DNA of 44,988 nucleotides from an uncultured Alphaproteobacteria bacterium (GTDB lineage Bacteria > Pseudomonadota > Alphaproteobacteria > RF32 > CAG-239). The position numbers and the translations under genes are program-made. Shown here piece by piece: positions 7,694-17,022 of this stretch (positions are counted from its first letter, which is position 1; the number at the start of each line of letters is the position of its first letter). The stretch covers positions 1-44,988 of the forward strand of contig CALXUO010000023.1 in NCBI GenBank assembly GCA_944391695.1. The letters run 5' to 3'. A model generated the notes under the pieces. The model was not told the origin of the DNA, searched no databases, and saw nothing but the letters and a program-made list of their open reading frames with translations.

Positions 7694-10307
7694 ACCAGAC
7701 AAAGCATTACAAGCAGCTCTTTTGCGTTTGGCATTTGCACTTATAATGCTAACTCTGTCTCTTACCTGGTTTTTCTTGATTCCGGAGCATCAATTTTATA
7801 GCACCTTAACCACATCGCTAATAACGGTTTACTGTCTTATTACGGCAATAAAAACTCTCAATGCCGGAGAAGCGGCAATCAGCTACGGTGGTTTTGCCAA
7901 CGAGATTATCCGCAATGATTTTAAGATTAGGCGCATAGAAAATCCGTCATACGAGATAATCATTGAAAACGAACCGGCCAAAGATTTGTTAAAACAAACC
8001 GACGTTTTGTCTTTTCTAAAAAAATATTTAGCCGAAGGAGCAAATAACAAAGCATCTCTATATCGTCTGCAAACCGCACGTAAAAATTTATGCTCGGAAA
8101 AGGTTACTCTTTCGCTTATCTTAAAACAAAAAAGCAATCGTATTTTTAATGATCTGGAATATTTTGAAGTTTCATTACGCCCGATTTATCTCAAAAAGCC
8201 CAAGATTTTTGACGGAGCATTTTCGATTAAACGCATCCAAAAGGAGACTTATTTTTACTGGAGTCTAAACAACATTACCGCCAAACAAAATATGGACTAT
8301 ATTTTCAAGGAAGAGTGTAATTCTTTGCATGACTTTCTAGATGAACTTCCGGTAGGTTTGTATAGTATGAATAAAGACTATGTCCTAAGCTATTCCAATA
8401 ATGAGCTTGCTGCCTTTTTTGGGCTAAAACCGCATCAGTTTGTTGGCAAATCATTAAAAGATTTCCTAAAACCGGGCTCGGCCACTCCGCTCAAAAAAGA
8501 CAATTGGTTTGGTCCCGTTCATTTTATCAATAAAGATAATACTCCGGTTGAAACCTACGTTTTCCAAAAATCCTATCGCGAGCAAGAAAAAATAATGTTC
8601 CGCGGAGTAGTGGTCCACCATCTTCCATCCTCTGACGAACTTCAACAGCAGGTTGAACAATCATTGGATGAAATCAACTGGTTGTTTAACAACTCCCCCA
8701 TCGGCATGCTGCTCATTAGCTCCAACGGACAAATTATTAACACAAATTCCAAAGCATTAGAATTATTTAGCCTGCAAGACATAAATGATAATGAAGACAA
8801 TCTTTTTTCTCACCTTTCGGCGGAAAACGGCAAATTGTTATCCGCAGCATTTAGCAAAGCAGGCAAGGGCTCGGCCAATATTGAGCTAAAAACAGAAAAC
8901 CATAGTCTCAGTCTTTATATCAATGCACTACGCGTTTCCTATCACCAGAATAATCCGGCAAAAGCAGATTTTATAATTTATGTTATTGATACCACCAAGC
9001 AAAAAAACCTTGAGCTGCAATTTGCTCAAGCGCAAAAGATGCAAGCTGTCGGGCAATTAGCCGGAGGCGTTGCGCATGATTTCAACAATCTTCTGACTGC
9101 AATGATTGGCTTTACGGATCTTTTATTGCAACGCCACGGTGTCGGGGATCCGTCATTTGCCGATTTAATACAAATCAAACAAAACGCCAACCGCGCCACC
9201 AGCCTGGTACGTCAATTGCTGGCATTTTCGCGCAAACAACCTCTAATCCCCAAACTGATAGACATAACTGACAATTTTGCCGACTTAAACCAAATGCTAA
9301 AACGCATTTTGGGAGAAAAGATAAAGCTTATCTTCAAACACGAAACCGACTTAGGCTATGTCAAAGTCGACCCCAACCAGTTTTCGCAGGTTATTATTAA
9401 CTTGGCGGTTAATGCCAAAGATGCCATGAACGGCACCGGCACTCTAACCATATCGACACATACTTATTATCTGCCAGAAAAATATGCTTTTGGTGATGAT
9501 ATAATCAATCCCGGAGATTTTGTGGTTATAGATGTAACTGATACCGGCTGTGGTATTCCACCCGAAAACTTAAGCCGCATTTTTGATCCGTTTTTCTCGA
9601 CCAAAGAAAACATTGTCGGCTCCGGCACCGGTTTAGGCCTGGCCATGGTTTACGGCATTGTGCGCCAAACCGAAGGATTTATTCGGGTACAATCAACTCT
9701 TGGCCAAGGAACCACCTTCTCGATTTATCTACCCCGGTTTGAAACGGCACCTGAAGAAGACAACACCTCTCTATCGCCAGTTGTTACCGGACGATCCGGC
9801 CAAACCATTCTCAAAGTGCAAGAAACTTTATCAACCCCTGCCAACGTCAATCAAAAAATTATCATGGGGCTTAACATCTCCAACACCATTGACCGTAGTC
9901 ATTCTGCTGCCGGCGTCAATGGCCGTCCAGCACGTATTTTGTTTGTTGAAGACGAGGATTCGGTAAGAGCTTTTGGTGTCAGAGCTTTAAGAAAAAAAGG
10001 CTATGAAGTTACAGACAGCAATTCTGCGGAGAATGCACTTGAGATATTAGAGCAAGACCCAAATTTCGACTTACTGTTAACCGACATGGTACTTCCCGGC
10101 ATGAGCGGAGCACAGCTAACCAACAAGGTCAAAGAAAAACTACCTTCCATCGCCGTTATTTTAGCTTCTGGCTATTCAGAAGATATTGCTCGCCAAGAGG
10201 TTGACAACACAAATGATTTTGAGTTTATTACCAAACCCTACAGTTTAGGAGACTTGACAGCCAAAGTTTTTAATGTTTTAAATGGATCTCGTCATGAAAA
10301 ACAGTAA
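7665..10307 (+). CDS. cckA: CckA-type hybrid histidine kinase
   Basis: In alphaproteobacteria CckA phosphorylates ChpT, and through it the cell-cycle regulator CtrA and the protease adaptor CpdR. The protein has 880 residues: two membrane helices (about 19-39 and 46-63), a region at 90-210 that looks PAS-like, PAS domains at about 216-320 and 335-440, a HisKA domain with phosphoacceptor H471 (GGVAHDFNNLL), an ATPase domain (INLAVNAKDAM, DVTDTGCGIPP, GSGTGLGLAMVYG) and a receiver domain with D807 (LLTDMVLPGMSG). It is longer than the roughly 690-residue Caulobacter protein, mainly on the sensor side. The start overlaps flhB by 29 bases and the end overlaps hdaA, so it looks co-translated with both. 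Another hybrid kinase is possible, but the neighbours support CckA. Confidence 0.88.
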   Translation: MLCSSKTNNRPDKALQAALLRLAFALIMLTLSLTWFFLIPEHQFYSTLTTSLITVYCLITAIKTLNAGEAAISYGGFANEIIRNDFKIRRIENPSYEIIIENEPAKDLLKQTDVLSFLKKYLAEGANNKASLYRLQTARKNLCSEKVTLSLILKQKSNRIFNDLEYFEVSLRPIYLKKPKIFDGAFSIKRIQKETYFYWSLNNITAKQNMDYIFKEECNSLHDFLDELPVGLYSMNKDYVLSYSNNELAAFFGLKPHQFVGKSLKDFLKPGSATPLKKDNWFGPVHFINKDNTPVETYVFQKSYREQEKIMFRGVVVHHLPSSDELQQQVEQSLDEINWLFNNSPIGMLLISSNGQIINTNSKALELFSLQDINDNEDNLFSHLSAENGKLLSAAFSKAGKGSANIELKTENHSLSLYINALRVSYHQNNPAKADFIIYVIDTTKQKNLELQFAQAQKMQAVGQLAGGVAHDFNNLLTAMIGFTDLLLQRHGVGDPSFADLIQIKQNANRATSLVRQLLAFSRKQPLIPKLIDITDNFADLNQMLKRILGEKIKLIFKHETDLGYVKVDPNQFSQVIINLAVNAKDAMNGTGTLTISTHTYYLPEKYAFGDDIINPGDFVVIDVTDTGCGIPPENLSRIFDPFFSTKENIVGSGTGLGLAMVYGIVRQTEGFIRVQSTLGQGTTFSIYLPRFETAPEEDNTSLSPVVTGRSGQTILKVQETLSTPANVNQKIIMGLNISNTIDRSHSAAGVNGRPARILFVEDEDSVRAFGVRALRKKGYEVTDSNSAENALEILEQDPNFDLLLTDMVLPGMSGAQLTNKVKEKLPSIAVILASGYSEDIARQEVDNTNDFEFITKPYSLGDLTAKVFNVLNGSRHEKQ

Positions 10308-11019
10308 TACTCAACAACTAGCTCTTGAATTTCCGCATCGACCAAGCTTATGCCGCGAGGATTTTATGATTGCCGGTTGCAACCAAGAAGCAGTCGGCAC
10401 CATAGATCTGTGGCCGGCATGGCCTTATTTTGCCGTCTGCATATATGGTCCTTCGGGATGTGGCAAAACCCATTTGGCCAATGTTTTTGCTCAAAAAGTA
10501 GCACTTACAACCAACCACCCCTATCGCATACCGTTTGTCAAAGCCTCACAAATAACCAAAGAGATGCCGCACACTTTATTTGAAACCAGTAGGCAAATTG
10601 TGATAGAAGAACTACAAACCCTATCCGACCAAGAGGCGTTGTTCCACCTCTATAACACCTATCGCGATCTTGGGGGCAACATTTTGTTTACTTCCGAGAT
10701 TGCTCCGGCACGACTTGATTTTGAGCTCAAAGACCTAAAATCACGCCTAAATATTGTTCCGGCATTAGAAATCAAAGCCCCCGACGATGAATTACTAATG
10801 GCGCTTTTGCTCAAACTTTTTACCGACCGGCAAATTACCCCCTCGCCCGAATTACTGGACTATCTACTAAAAAATATGCAGCGTTCTTTTTCTTATGCTC
10901 GAAAATTAGTAGAAGAGATTGACAATATTTCGCTGGCCAAAAAAAGAGCAATCAGCATTGCAATTGCCAAAGAAGCAATTACAACACTTAACTCTGATCT
11001 CCAGTTTAGCTTATTTTAA
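10294..11019 (+). CDS. hdaA: HdaA-like DnaA-domain protein
   Basis: Hda/HdaA proteins contain a DnaA AAA+ domain and, bound to the sliding clamp, stimulate ATP hydrolysis by DnaA to prevent re-initiation. Near the N-terminus is a clamp-binding motif, QQLALEF, followed by PHRPSLCREDF. A Walker A GPSGCGKTHLAN and a sensor-like stretch GGNILFTSEIAP follow. No DNA-binding domain IV is present, which separates it from DnaA. ATG 10294 has GGA 7 bases upstream; an upstream ATG at 10282 has no ribosome site. It overlaps the cckA stop. A DnaA-like protein of other function (for example RidA-type annotations) cannot be excluded, but the clamp motif supports Hda. Confidence 0.82.
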   Translation: MKNSNTQQLALEFPHRPSLCREDFMIAGCNQEAVGTIDLWPAWPYFAVCIYGPSGCGKTHLANVFAQKVALTTNHPYRIPFVKASQITKEMPHTLFETSRQIVIEELQTLSDQEALFHLYNTYRDLGGNILFTSEIAPARLDFELKDLKSRLNIVPALEIKAPDDELLMALLLKLFTDRQITPSPELLDYLLKNMQRSFSYARKLVEEIDNISLAKKRAISIAIAKEAITTLNSDLQFSLF

Positions 11020-11022
11020 CTT

Positions 11023-11064
11023 AAAAAAACAGGCTGTCTTTAGTCCCCCTGACAACCTGTTTTT
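11023..11064. terminator. bidirectional terminator between hdaA and ftsZ
   Basis: Stem AAAACAGG-TGTC / GACA-CCTGTTTT, each arm flanked by runs of A or T. It lies between the convergent hdaA and ftsZ genes and can serve both directions. Confidence 0.85.
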
Positions 11065-11083
11065 CACCATGAACAAAAAACTT

Positions 11084-12745
11084 TTATCTGCGTCGCAAAA
11101 ACGATGGTATCTCAAGATTAACCTTATCATCTTGGTCATCAGCAAAAGAAGGAGCTACCGGCTCTTGTACTCTTGCCGTCTGACGCTGTTGATTTCTCTT
11201 AGCAATTGAGCGTCCGGTCATAATCTCTATAAAGCTGCGACGTCTTGGCTCACTATCGTTAACAATAAGTTTTTCTTCTTCCTCTACTGTTTTTTCTTTC
11301 ATCGGCGCCGGATTATGGTTCGGAAACAGCTCAGGTTCTTCCTCAGGCATTTTCAAAGCAGACTTAGGCACAAAATATCCATCTTGATTCTCCAACACTT
11401 CTGCTATCTGCTCTTCATTGGCGGCATTTTTTTCTTCCTCCAGTTCTTCAGTCGGTTTATTGATTATAGCCTTAAACAAAGAGGATGCATTCGGCATATC
11501 TCCCAACACTTGAGATTTAGCCAAATTATCAAAATCCTTAAATTCCGTATTTTCAGGCACCGACTCATCAAAATCTTCATTTGGCATTGCCGTAACCGTA
11601 GCCGTCTCAACAACTTCGTCAATATTCTCATTATCTTCTTGTACTTGGCGATCATCAGCCTCAGCCGACATACTACGCAAAACATTTTCCATATTTTTTT
11701 CTTCTGTTACAATTTCGCGTAACGACTCCTTAACCGGCTCCGGCTGCTTCTCTTTTTCTGGTTTTGCCTTAATTTTGTCATCAATTCCGGTAGCCACGAT
11801 AGAAACCCTGATTTTACCTTCCATTGCTCCGTCAAAACTCGAGCCAAAGATAATATTGGCGTCTTCATCAACTTCTTCCTTAATACGGTTAACGGCATCA
11901 TCAACCTCCATCAAGGTAATATCCTGACTTGCAGTAATATTGATTAAAACACCTTTGGCCCCCTTCATTGAGCAATCATCAAGCAACGGGTTGGCAAGAG
12001 CCTGCTCAGCAGCCTTAATAGCTCTGTCTTCACCTTCGGCCTCACCGGTACCCATAATGGCTTTGCCTTTATCTTCCATAATAGCCTTAACATCGGCAAA
12101 ATCGAGATTAATAAGCCCAGGCATAATCATCAAATCTGTAATTGAGCGCACCCCGTCATAAAGCACATTGTCAGCCATCATAAAGGCATCAGCCAGAGTT
12201 GTATTTTTATCAGCGATTCTAAACAAATTTTGATTAGGAATTACAATGATACTGTCAACCTCTTTGGTAAAATTCTCCAACGCCCGCTCTGCTGTTTCCG
12301 AGCGTTTTTTTCCCTCAAATTGAAACGGCTTTGTAACCACGCCGACAGTTAATATGCCCTGTTCTTTAGCCACCTTAGCCACCACCGGAGCCGCCCCTGA
12401 TCCAGTACCTCCGCCCATACCGGCGGTAATAAACACCATATTGGCGCCTTCAAGCTCGCGCTTAATTTCATCTAGAGCTTCTTCTGCGGCCATTTTACCA
12501 ATTTCTGGTCTGGCACCGGCACCAAGCCCTTTGGTTGTTTCCAAGCCCAATTGGATTCGCCTTTGCGTTTTAGAATTTTCCAAAGCCTGAGCATCGGTAT
12601 TGGCCACAATAAAATCAACACCCTCAAGTTTTTTGGTAATCATATTATTAACGGCATTACCACCGCCGCCACCCACACCTATAACCGAGATTCTGGGCTT
12701 AAGTTGAACCATATTTTTTTCAGGCACCGCCAATTTAATGCTCAT
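11084..12745 (-). CDS. ftsZ: FtsZ, tubulin-like division GTPase
   Basis: FtsZ polymerises into the Z ring that recruits the divisome. The core has GTP-binding GGGGGNAV (25-32), the tubulin signature GGGTGSG (111-117), NTD at 49-51 and the catalytic T7 loop [11 protein letters not shown] (213-223). After about residue 325 there is a long linker of roughly 215 residues rich in Glu and Asn, then the conserved C-terminal peptide IPSFLRRR that binds FtsA. With 553 residues it resembles other alphaproteobacterial FtsZ proteins, which have long linkers. The start has AAGGAG 11 bases upstream. It is last in the dcw run. The 108-base gap from ftsA may hold its own promoter, but I saw no convincing CtrA box there. 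Confidence 0.98.
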   Translation of the reverse strand: MSIKLAVPEKNMVQLKPRISVIGVGGGGGNAVNNMITKKLEGVDFIVANTDAQALENSKTQRRIQLGLETTKGLGAGARPEIGKMAAEEALDEIKRELEGANMVFITAGMGGGTGSGAAPVVAKVAKEQGILTVGVVTKPFQFEGKKRSETAERALENFTKEVDSIIVIPNQNLFRIADKNTTLADAFMMADNVLYDGVRSITDLMIMPGLINLDFADVKAIMEDKGKAIMGTGEAEGEDRAIKAAEQALANPLLDDCSMKGAKGVLINITASQDITLMEVDDAVNRIKEEVDEDANIIFGSSFDGAMEGKIRVSIVATGIDDKIKAKPEKEKQPEPVKESLREIVTEEKNMENVLRSMSAEADDRQVQEDNENIDEVVETATVTAMPNEDFDESVPENTEFKDFDNLAKSQVLGDMPNASSLFKAIINKPTEELEEEKNAANEEQIAEVLENQDGYFVPKSALKMPEEEPELFPNHNPAPMKEKTVEEEEKLIVNDSEPRRRSFIEIMTGRSIAKRNQQRQTARVQEPVAPSFADDQDDKVNLEIPSFLRRR

Positions 12746-12854
12746 AGTAATTCTTACTCCTTACCAAATCTGTAAAAATTGATTTTATCCTTTGAAAGGC
12801 AGTATAATCTCAATACCTTAAGTTTTAGTTACCAAGATCAATAAAAAAATAAAA

Positions 12855-14114
12855 TTAGCCCCACATAGTTTTAAGCCACATTGCGATATTATCGCTCCAG
12901 CTGTTTCCTGCCGATATTGGCTTGCTAATAATTTTTTTAGGCCTTCTTTCGCTAAAATTAACATCAAACAACAACATTCCGACACAAGTGGCAAAAGCAG
13001 GCGCATACAAACTATCGGGCAAATTCAAAATATTTTTAGGTCTGCCTAAGCGCACTTGCTTGTCCAAAACCATAGCGGCCACATCAACCACCCCCGGCAA
13101 TTGCGAAGCTCCGCCGGTCAACACCACTCTGTGTGAAGAATCCTGACCCAAACCAGCCTCATAGAGCTTACGATTAACCATCTCAAAAGTTTCCTCGATT
13201 CTGGGAGTAATAATACTAATCAATTCCGAGCGAGGAATCTGCTTAATACAACTATCATCTTCTTCGCCAACCGGATAAACATTAATTGTATCAATACTAT
13301 CCTGCGAGGTAAGAAAAGCACAACCATGGAGTGTTTTCAATCTTTCGGCATGCGAAAAAGAAGTAGTCAAGCCATAGGCAATATCATTTGTAACATTATT
13401 TCCGCCCACCGGAATAGAGGCAAAATATATGGGATGTCCGTTTCTAAAACAAGCAATTGAGGTTGTACCGCCACCCATATCAATAACTGTAGCACCCATT
13501 TCTTTTTCATCATCAACCAAACAGGCAAGTCCAGAAGCATAAGAATCAAAGACTCTGCCGCTAATATCCAAATGGGCGTTTTCGATTACCGTATTTATAT
13601 TTTTGCAAACATGTTCAGGCACAAGCCCCAGTAAAATGTTAATCGCCAAATCCTCAGCGAACAAGTTGCGCGGATCTTTTAACAACTCACCGCCATCAAG
13701 CCTGTAACTGTTATGAATACAATGCACCAAGCTATACTCACCAATATTAACTTTGGCCGTTCCCTTAAGATAAACTTTTTCCAAATCCGAATCGCTTATC
13801 GGTCGATTTTTGTTAAGAGAGATAGAAGCACTCTTAAGCACGCTGCGTACTTTTTCGCTACCAATACTTATAACAACTTTATCGATTCGCTCATTAGCCA
13901 TCTGCTCGGCATCTTGAACGGCATTACCAACAGCAATTGTTGCCTGACCGATATCGGTAACGACACCGTTTTTAATTCCTCTCGAAGCATTATAACCATA
14001 ACCAACAACGCTTATACGCCTATCTTTTGTAACCTTGGCAATAATGCAACACACCTTGGATGAACCTATATCCAAAGCGGCAATGGTTGCAGTTTTTCCG
14101 AAAGCGTGTTGCAA
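12855..14114 (-). CDS. ftsA: FtsA, actin-like divisome protein
   Basis: FtsA tethers FtsZ to the membrane and links it to septal synthesis. The actin-fold ATPase motifs are visible: ALDIGSSKVCCIIAKV (phosphate 1), VIDMGGGTTSIACF (phosphate 2) and VVLTGGASQLPGV (adenosine). The C-terminal amphipathic helix DNIAMWLKTMWG is the membrane-targeting sequence. The length, about 420 residues, is typical. No ATG is available near the start. AAGGAG at 14128-14123 lies 8 bases before TTG 14114-14112, giving MQHAFGKTATIAALD; an upstream TTG at 14120 would be only 2 bases from it. The gene therefore appears to use TTG. It begins 22 bases after the ftsQ stop. Confidence 0.97.
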   Translation of the reverse strand: MQHAFGKTATIAALDIGSSKVCCIIAKVTKDRRISVVGYGYNASRGIKNGVVTDIGQATIAVGNAVQDAEQMANERIDKVVISIGSEKVRSVLKSASISLNKNRPISDSDLEKVYLKGTAKVNIGEYSLVHCIHNSYRLDGGELLKDPRNLFAEDLAINILLGLVPEHVCKNINTVIENAHLDISGRVFDSYASGLACLVDDEKEMGATVIDMGGGTTSIACFRNGHPIYFASIPVGGNNVTNDIAYGLTTSFSHAERLKTLHGCAFLTSQDSIDTINVYPVGEEDDSCIKQIPRSELISIITPRIEETFEMVNRKLYEAGLGQDSSHRVVLTGGASQLPGVVDVAAMVLDKQVRLGRPKNILNLPDSLYAPAFATCVGMLLFDVNFSERRPKKIISKPISAGNSWSDNIAMWLKTMWG

Positions 14115-14122
14115 AATCAAAA

Positions 14123-14128
14123 CTCCTT
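14123..14128 (-). promoter_or_regulatory. ribosome site that selects a TTG start for ftsA
   Basis: AAGGAG on the minus strand, 8 bases from the TTG at 14114 and only 2 from the TTG at 14120. It decides the start in favour of the downstream TTG. Confidence 0.65.
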
Positions 14129-14136
14129 TGTAAGTT

Positions 14137-14985
14137 TTATATTTTTTGCTCCGATTTTCTTTGCACAGTCTTACTTTTACGCAGTTTAACCGTAACTTTA
14201 TCTTCCAATCTTAAATCAATGAAGGTTAATTTACGTTTAAGAATTCCCTGCTCGGTATCCAATTTTAGCAATTTTTTCCAAGCTTGGTCGACATTTTCTG
14301 CGGGTAATTTAACTGTAATTCCGTCTCTTATATCATCTAATATGATATTCCAACGTCTTTTTGATATATAATTTGCCACCTTGATTCTTTCGACATACTG
14401 CGGACTTATTTCCGCCACCATTTTCAAAAACGGGATAATATTTTCGGCAGCACCCGCCCCCACAATCAATAAGATTGGTTTTACCGGCCTATAATCGGCC
14501 TCAATGACATACCCGTCCATATCTATAGGATAAAAACGCTCATTAAGCTGCCAAATAGCCAACACTTCTTTTTCTTCTATTTCAATCTGCAACACATTAG
14601 GAAAAAAACTACGACTTATTTTAACATCTCTTATCCAGGGCAAAGTTTCAAGATTTTGTTTCAGTTTAGCGACATCAACTCTCAAAATATTATCGCCGCG
14701 TTTAAGAGCCACGATTTTATCAATATCCTCAATAGCGGTGCGTTCTCTTCCGCTTATAACAATATCATCCAGTCCGAAACCTTCCTTTCCGATAAAATCC
14801 AATAAAGCATTTTGCGTTTCATCAATTTTTTTATTAACCAAATCATTTTTCAAAACCACGATTAAACTTGCAATCAAAGTAATCAATGCCGCCACAAACA
14901 ATGATGCTCGCAAGCGTCCCGGCCACTCTTTAACCGGGCGTCTTATTTTTTCTTCCCTTTTATTTTCAGTTTTTTGCTCTGGCAT
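14137..14985 (-). CDS. ftsQ: FtsQ, divisome membrane protein
   Basis: A bitopic membrane protein that recruits late divisome components through FtsB/FtsL. The 282 residues begin with a basic cytoplasmic tail (1-27), then one membrane helix (about 28-45), a POTRA domain (IVISGRERTAIEDIDKIVALKRGDNILRVD runs through about 73-103) and the FtsQ beta domain containing FPNVLQIEIEEKEVLAIWQ. The ATG follows the murB stop by one base, so translation is coupled. ddl, which commonly sits between murB and ftsQ in alphaproteobacteria, is absent here. Confidence 0.93.
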   Translation of the reverse strand: MPEQKTENKREEKIRRPVKEWPGRLRASLFVAALITLIASLIVVLKNDLVNKKIDETQNALLDFIGKEGFGLDDIVISGRERTAIEDIDKIVALKRGDNILRVDVAKLKQNLETLPWIRDVKISRSFFPNVLQIEIEEKEVLAIWQLNERFYPIDMDGYVIEADYRPVKPILLIVGAGAAENIIPFLKMVAEISPQYVERIKVANYISKRRWNIILDDIRDGITVKLPAENVDQAWKKLLKLDTEQGILKRKLTFIDLRLEDKVTVKLRKSKTVQRKSEQKI

Positions 14986-14986
14986 T

Positions 14987-15907
14987 TTACTTGGCCACGC
15001 CCACTCTCTTTACTTCCCATTCCAAGACGATGGAAGTTTCTCGTTTAACATTCTCAATAATTTTGTTTCCCAAATCTTCCAAATCCTGAGCCGAAGCGTT
15101 TCCCTTGTTAACCAAGAAATTACAATGCACATTCGAAACCTCGGCATCATTAACCTTAATAGCGTTGCTTCCGGTTTTTTTAATTAATTCCCAAGCCTTC
15201 AAACCTTCGGGATTTTTAAATGTTGAACCGGCAGTTTTAACATTATGGGGCTGAGTTTTCATCCGATAAGCTTTTTGCTCTTCAATAATCTTCAATGTTG
15301 TTTCTTTTTCCTGTGGCTTAGCGGCAAACACCATTTGTGTTACAATCCAGTCATCGGGAAAATAGCTGCATCTATAGCCCAAATTAAAATCATCGGCCAG
15401 CACTTTAATTTCCTCACCTTCGCCGTTAACAACCGTTGCCTCAAGCAACACATCTTTAAGCTCTTTGCCAAAACAACCGGCATTAGTTTTCACGGCTCCG
15501 CCCAATGTTCCGGGAATAGAGACCAAAAACTCCAGTCCGCCGATATTATTTTCGAGCATAATTTTTTTAAGCTCGGCATTTTTCATCCCGGCGCCGCAAA
15601 TAATTTTTCCGTCCTCAAGCTGATATTTTTTATATTCTTTACTGTCAAGCTTAATTACCACCCCTGGTATTCCGCCGTCGCGCACCAAAACATTTGATCC
15701 GCCGCCAATGACAAAGATTGGCAAATTATAGGGTTTTTTCTTCATAAAATCAGCCAAATCGGCATTATCTTTCGGACAAAACAACACCTCGGCAGGTCCT
15801 CCCACACCAAACCAAGTATATTTGCTCATCATCTCGTTGGGCAAATACTTTCCCTCAACCTTGGGCAACAAATCTTTCAACCTGCTTTTTTTGCACCATC
15901 CAACCAT
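14987..15907 (-). CDS. murB: MurB, UDP-N-acetylenolpyruvoylglucosamine reductase
   Basis: A FAD enzyme that reduces UDP-GlcNAc-enolpyruvate to UDP-MurNAc with NADPH in the cytoplasm. It has about 306 residues, the type I MurB length. Visible motifs: TWFGVGGPAEV, FAD-binding VIGGGSNVLVRDGGIPGVVI, SIPGTLGGAVKTNAGCFG, YRCSYFP and the late TAGSTFKNPEG. The C-terminal region contains VNKGNASAQDLEDLG. ATG 15907 forms an ATGA overlap with the murG stop. A TTG just upstream is possible but less likely. murC usually lies between murG and murB in this class and is missing. Confidence 0.96.
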   Translation of the reverse strand: MVGWCKKSRLKDLLPKVEGKYLPNEMMSKYTWFGVGGPAEVLFCPKDNADLADFMKKKPYNLPIFVIGGGSNVLVRDGGIPGVVIKLDSKEYKKYQLEDGKIICGAGMKNAELKKIMLENNIGGLEFLVSIPGTLGGAVKTNAGCFGKELKDVLLEATVVNGEGEEIKVLADDFNLGYRCSYFPDDWIVTQMVFAAKPQEKETTLKIIEEQKAYRMKTQPHNVKTAGSTFKNPEGLKAWELIKKTGSNAIKVNDAEVSNVHCNFLVNKGNASAQDLEDLGNKIIENVKRETSIVLEWEVKRVGVAK

Positions 15908-17022
15908 CAAACATTCTCCTGCTTTATCAAACTTTCAACTCCGTCGGCCAAGCGTTTTGCAGCATCAACAATAGCAATTTTTTTTGCCTTTTCGGCCATT
16001 ATTTTCATTTTTTGAGGATTGTTTGCCAAATCTATAAGTACTTCTTTAAGTTTTTGCGGCGTAAATTCGGTTTGTTGCACAACAATACCCGCCCCTTCTG
16101 TTTCAAATTCTTTGGCATTATAATATTGATGATTATCAGCAGCCGTTGGCAACGGTACCAAAACAGCAGGCAGTCCGACAGCAGCAATTTCATAAACCGA
16201 CGAAGCTCCGGCTCTTGATATAATCAAATCGGCCTTTTGATAAAGCTCGGGCATATTTTCAAAGAAATTTCTCACCGTTACTTTCGCTTTCAAATTGTCA
16301 TAGGCTTTGGCAACACATTCCTCCTCACCCTTACGACATTGCTGATAAATCACAAATGAGTTTTGTTCCATCTCACTCATCAAGGCAATAGCCTTAGGCA
16401 CTATCTCGGCAAAAACTTTTGCCCCCTGCGAACCGCCGATTACCAGCAAAACAAATTTGTCTCCTTTTTTTCCTGCTTTAAGATTTTGGGCATATAGCTC
16501 AGCAATTTTAGCGCGTATCGGCATTCCGCTCAAGATTATTTTAGCATTTGCCGGCGTATTTTTCACATCCCGAAAACTCTGAGCCACCATTGCCGCAAAA
16601 CGAGCCAAAATACGATTTGTCCGGCTCATAACCGAATTTTGTTCATGAACAACCAGCGGAATTCTCAAGCAAACCGCCGCCACCGCTGTCGGAAAAGAGG
16701 CATACCCGCCAAACCCGACCACACAGCAAGGCTTTTTTTTGATAAGATAACAAGCCGCCTGAACAACCCCCATTCCTACTTTAAACAAGCTTTCAATCTT
16801 CGTCAACCACGACTTTCCGACCACACTTCCCGAGCAAATAGCTTTATTTTCGATTTGACCCAATTTTCCCTTATAATTATTAAGACCTCTTTTATCGGTA
16901 AACAGTATAACTTCATAACCTCTGTTTTCCAATTCCTCGGCCAGAGCATCGGCGGGATAGACATGTCCTCCGGTTCCGCCTGCGGTCAAGACAATGGTTT
17001 TTTTAAGGTCAAGCTTCTTCAT
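15907..17022 (-). CDS. murG: MurG, lipid II-forming GlcNAc transferase
   Basis: Transfers GlcNAc from UDP-GlcNAc to lipid I on the inner face of the membrane, giving lipid II. It is a GT-B glycosyltransferase of about 371 residues. Motifs: GGTGGHVYPADALA near the N-terminus, VVGFGGYASFPTAVAA, VHEQNSVMSRTNR, LVIGGSQGAKVFAE and the nucleotide site ISRAGASSVYEIAAVGLPAVLVPLP. GGAGG lies 6 bases before ATG 17022, which is better than the upstream ATG at 17043. It overlaps the end of ftsW by 14 bases. Confidence 0.97.
   Translation of the reverse strand: MKKLDLKKTIVLTAGGTGGHVYPADALAEELENRGYEVILFTDKRGLNNYKGKLGQIENKAICSGSVVGKSWLTKIESLFKVGMGVVQAACYLIKKKPCCVVGFGGYASFPTAVAAVCLRIPLVVHEQNSVMSRTNRILARFAAMVAQSFRDVKNTPANAKIILSGMPIRAKIAELYAQNLKAGKKGDKFVLLVIGGSQGAKVFAEIVPKAIALMSEMEQNSFVIYQQCRKGEEECVAKAYDNLKAKVTVRNFFENMPELYQKADLIISRAGASSVYEIAAVGLPAVLVPLPTAADNHQYYNAKEFETEGAGIVVQQTEFTPQKLKEVLIDLANNPQKMKIMAEKAKKIAIVDAAKRLADGVESLIKQENV

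Noticed and set aside
12746..12854. CtrA box before ftsZ
   Set aside because: The gap contains TTAA, but no second TTAA at the seven-base spacing.
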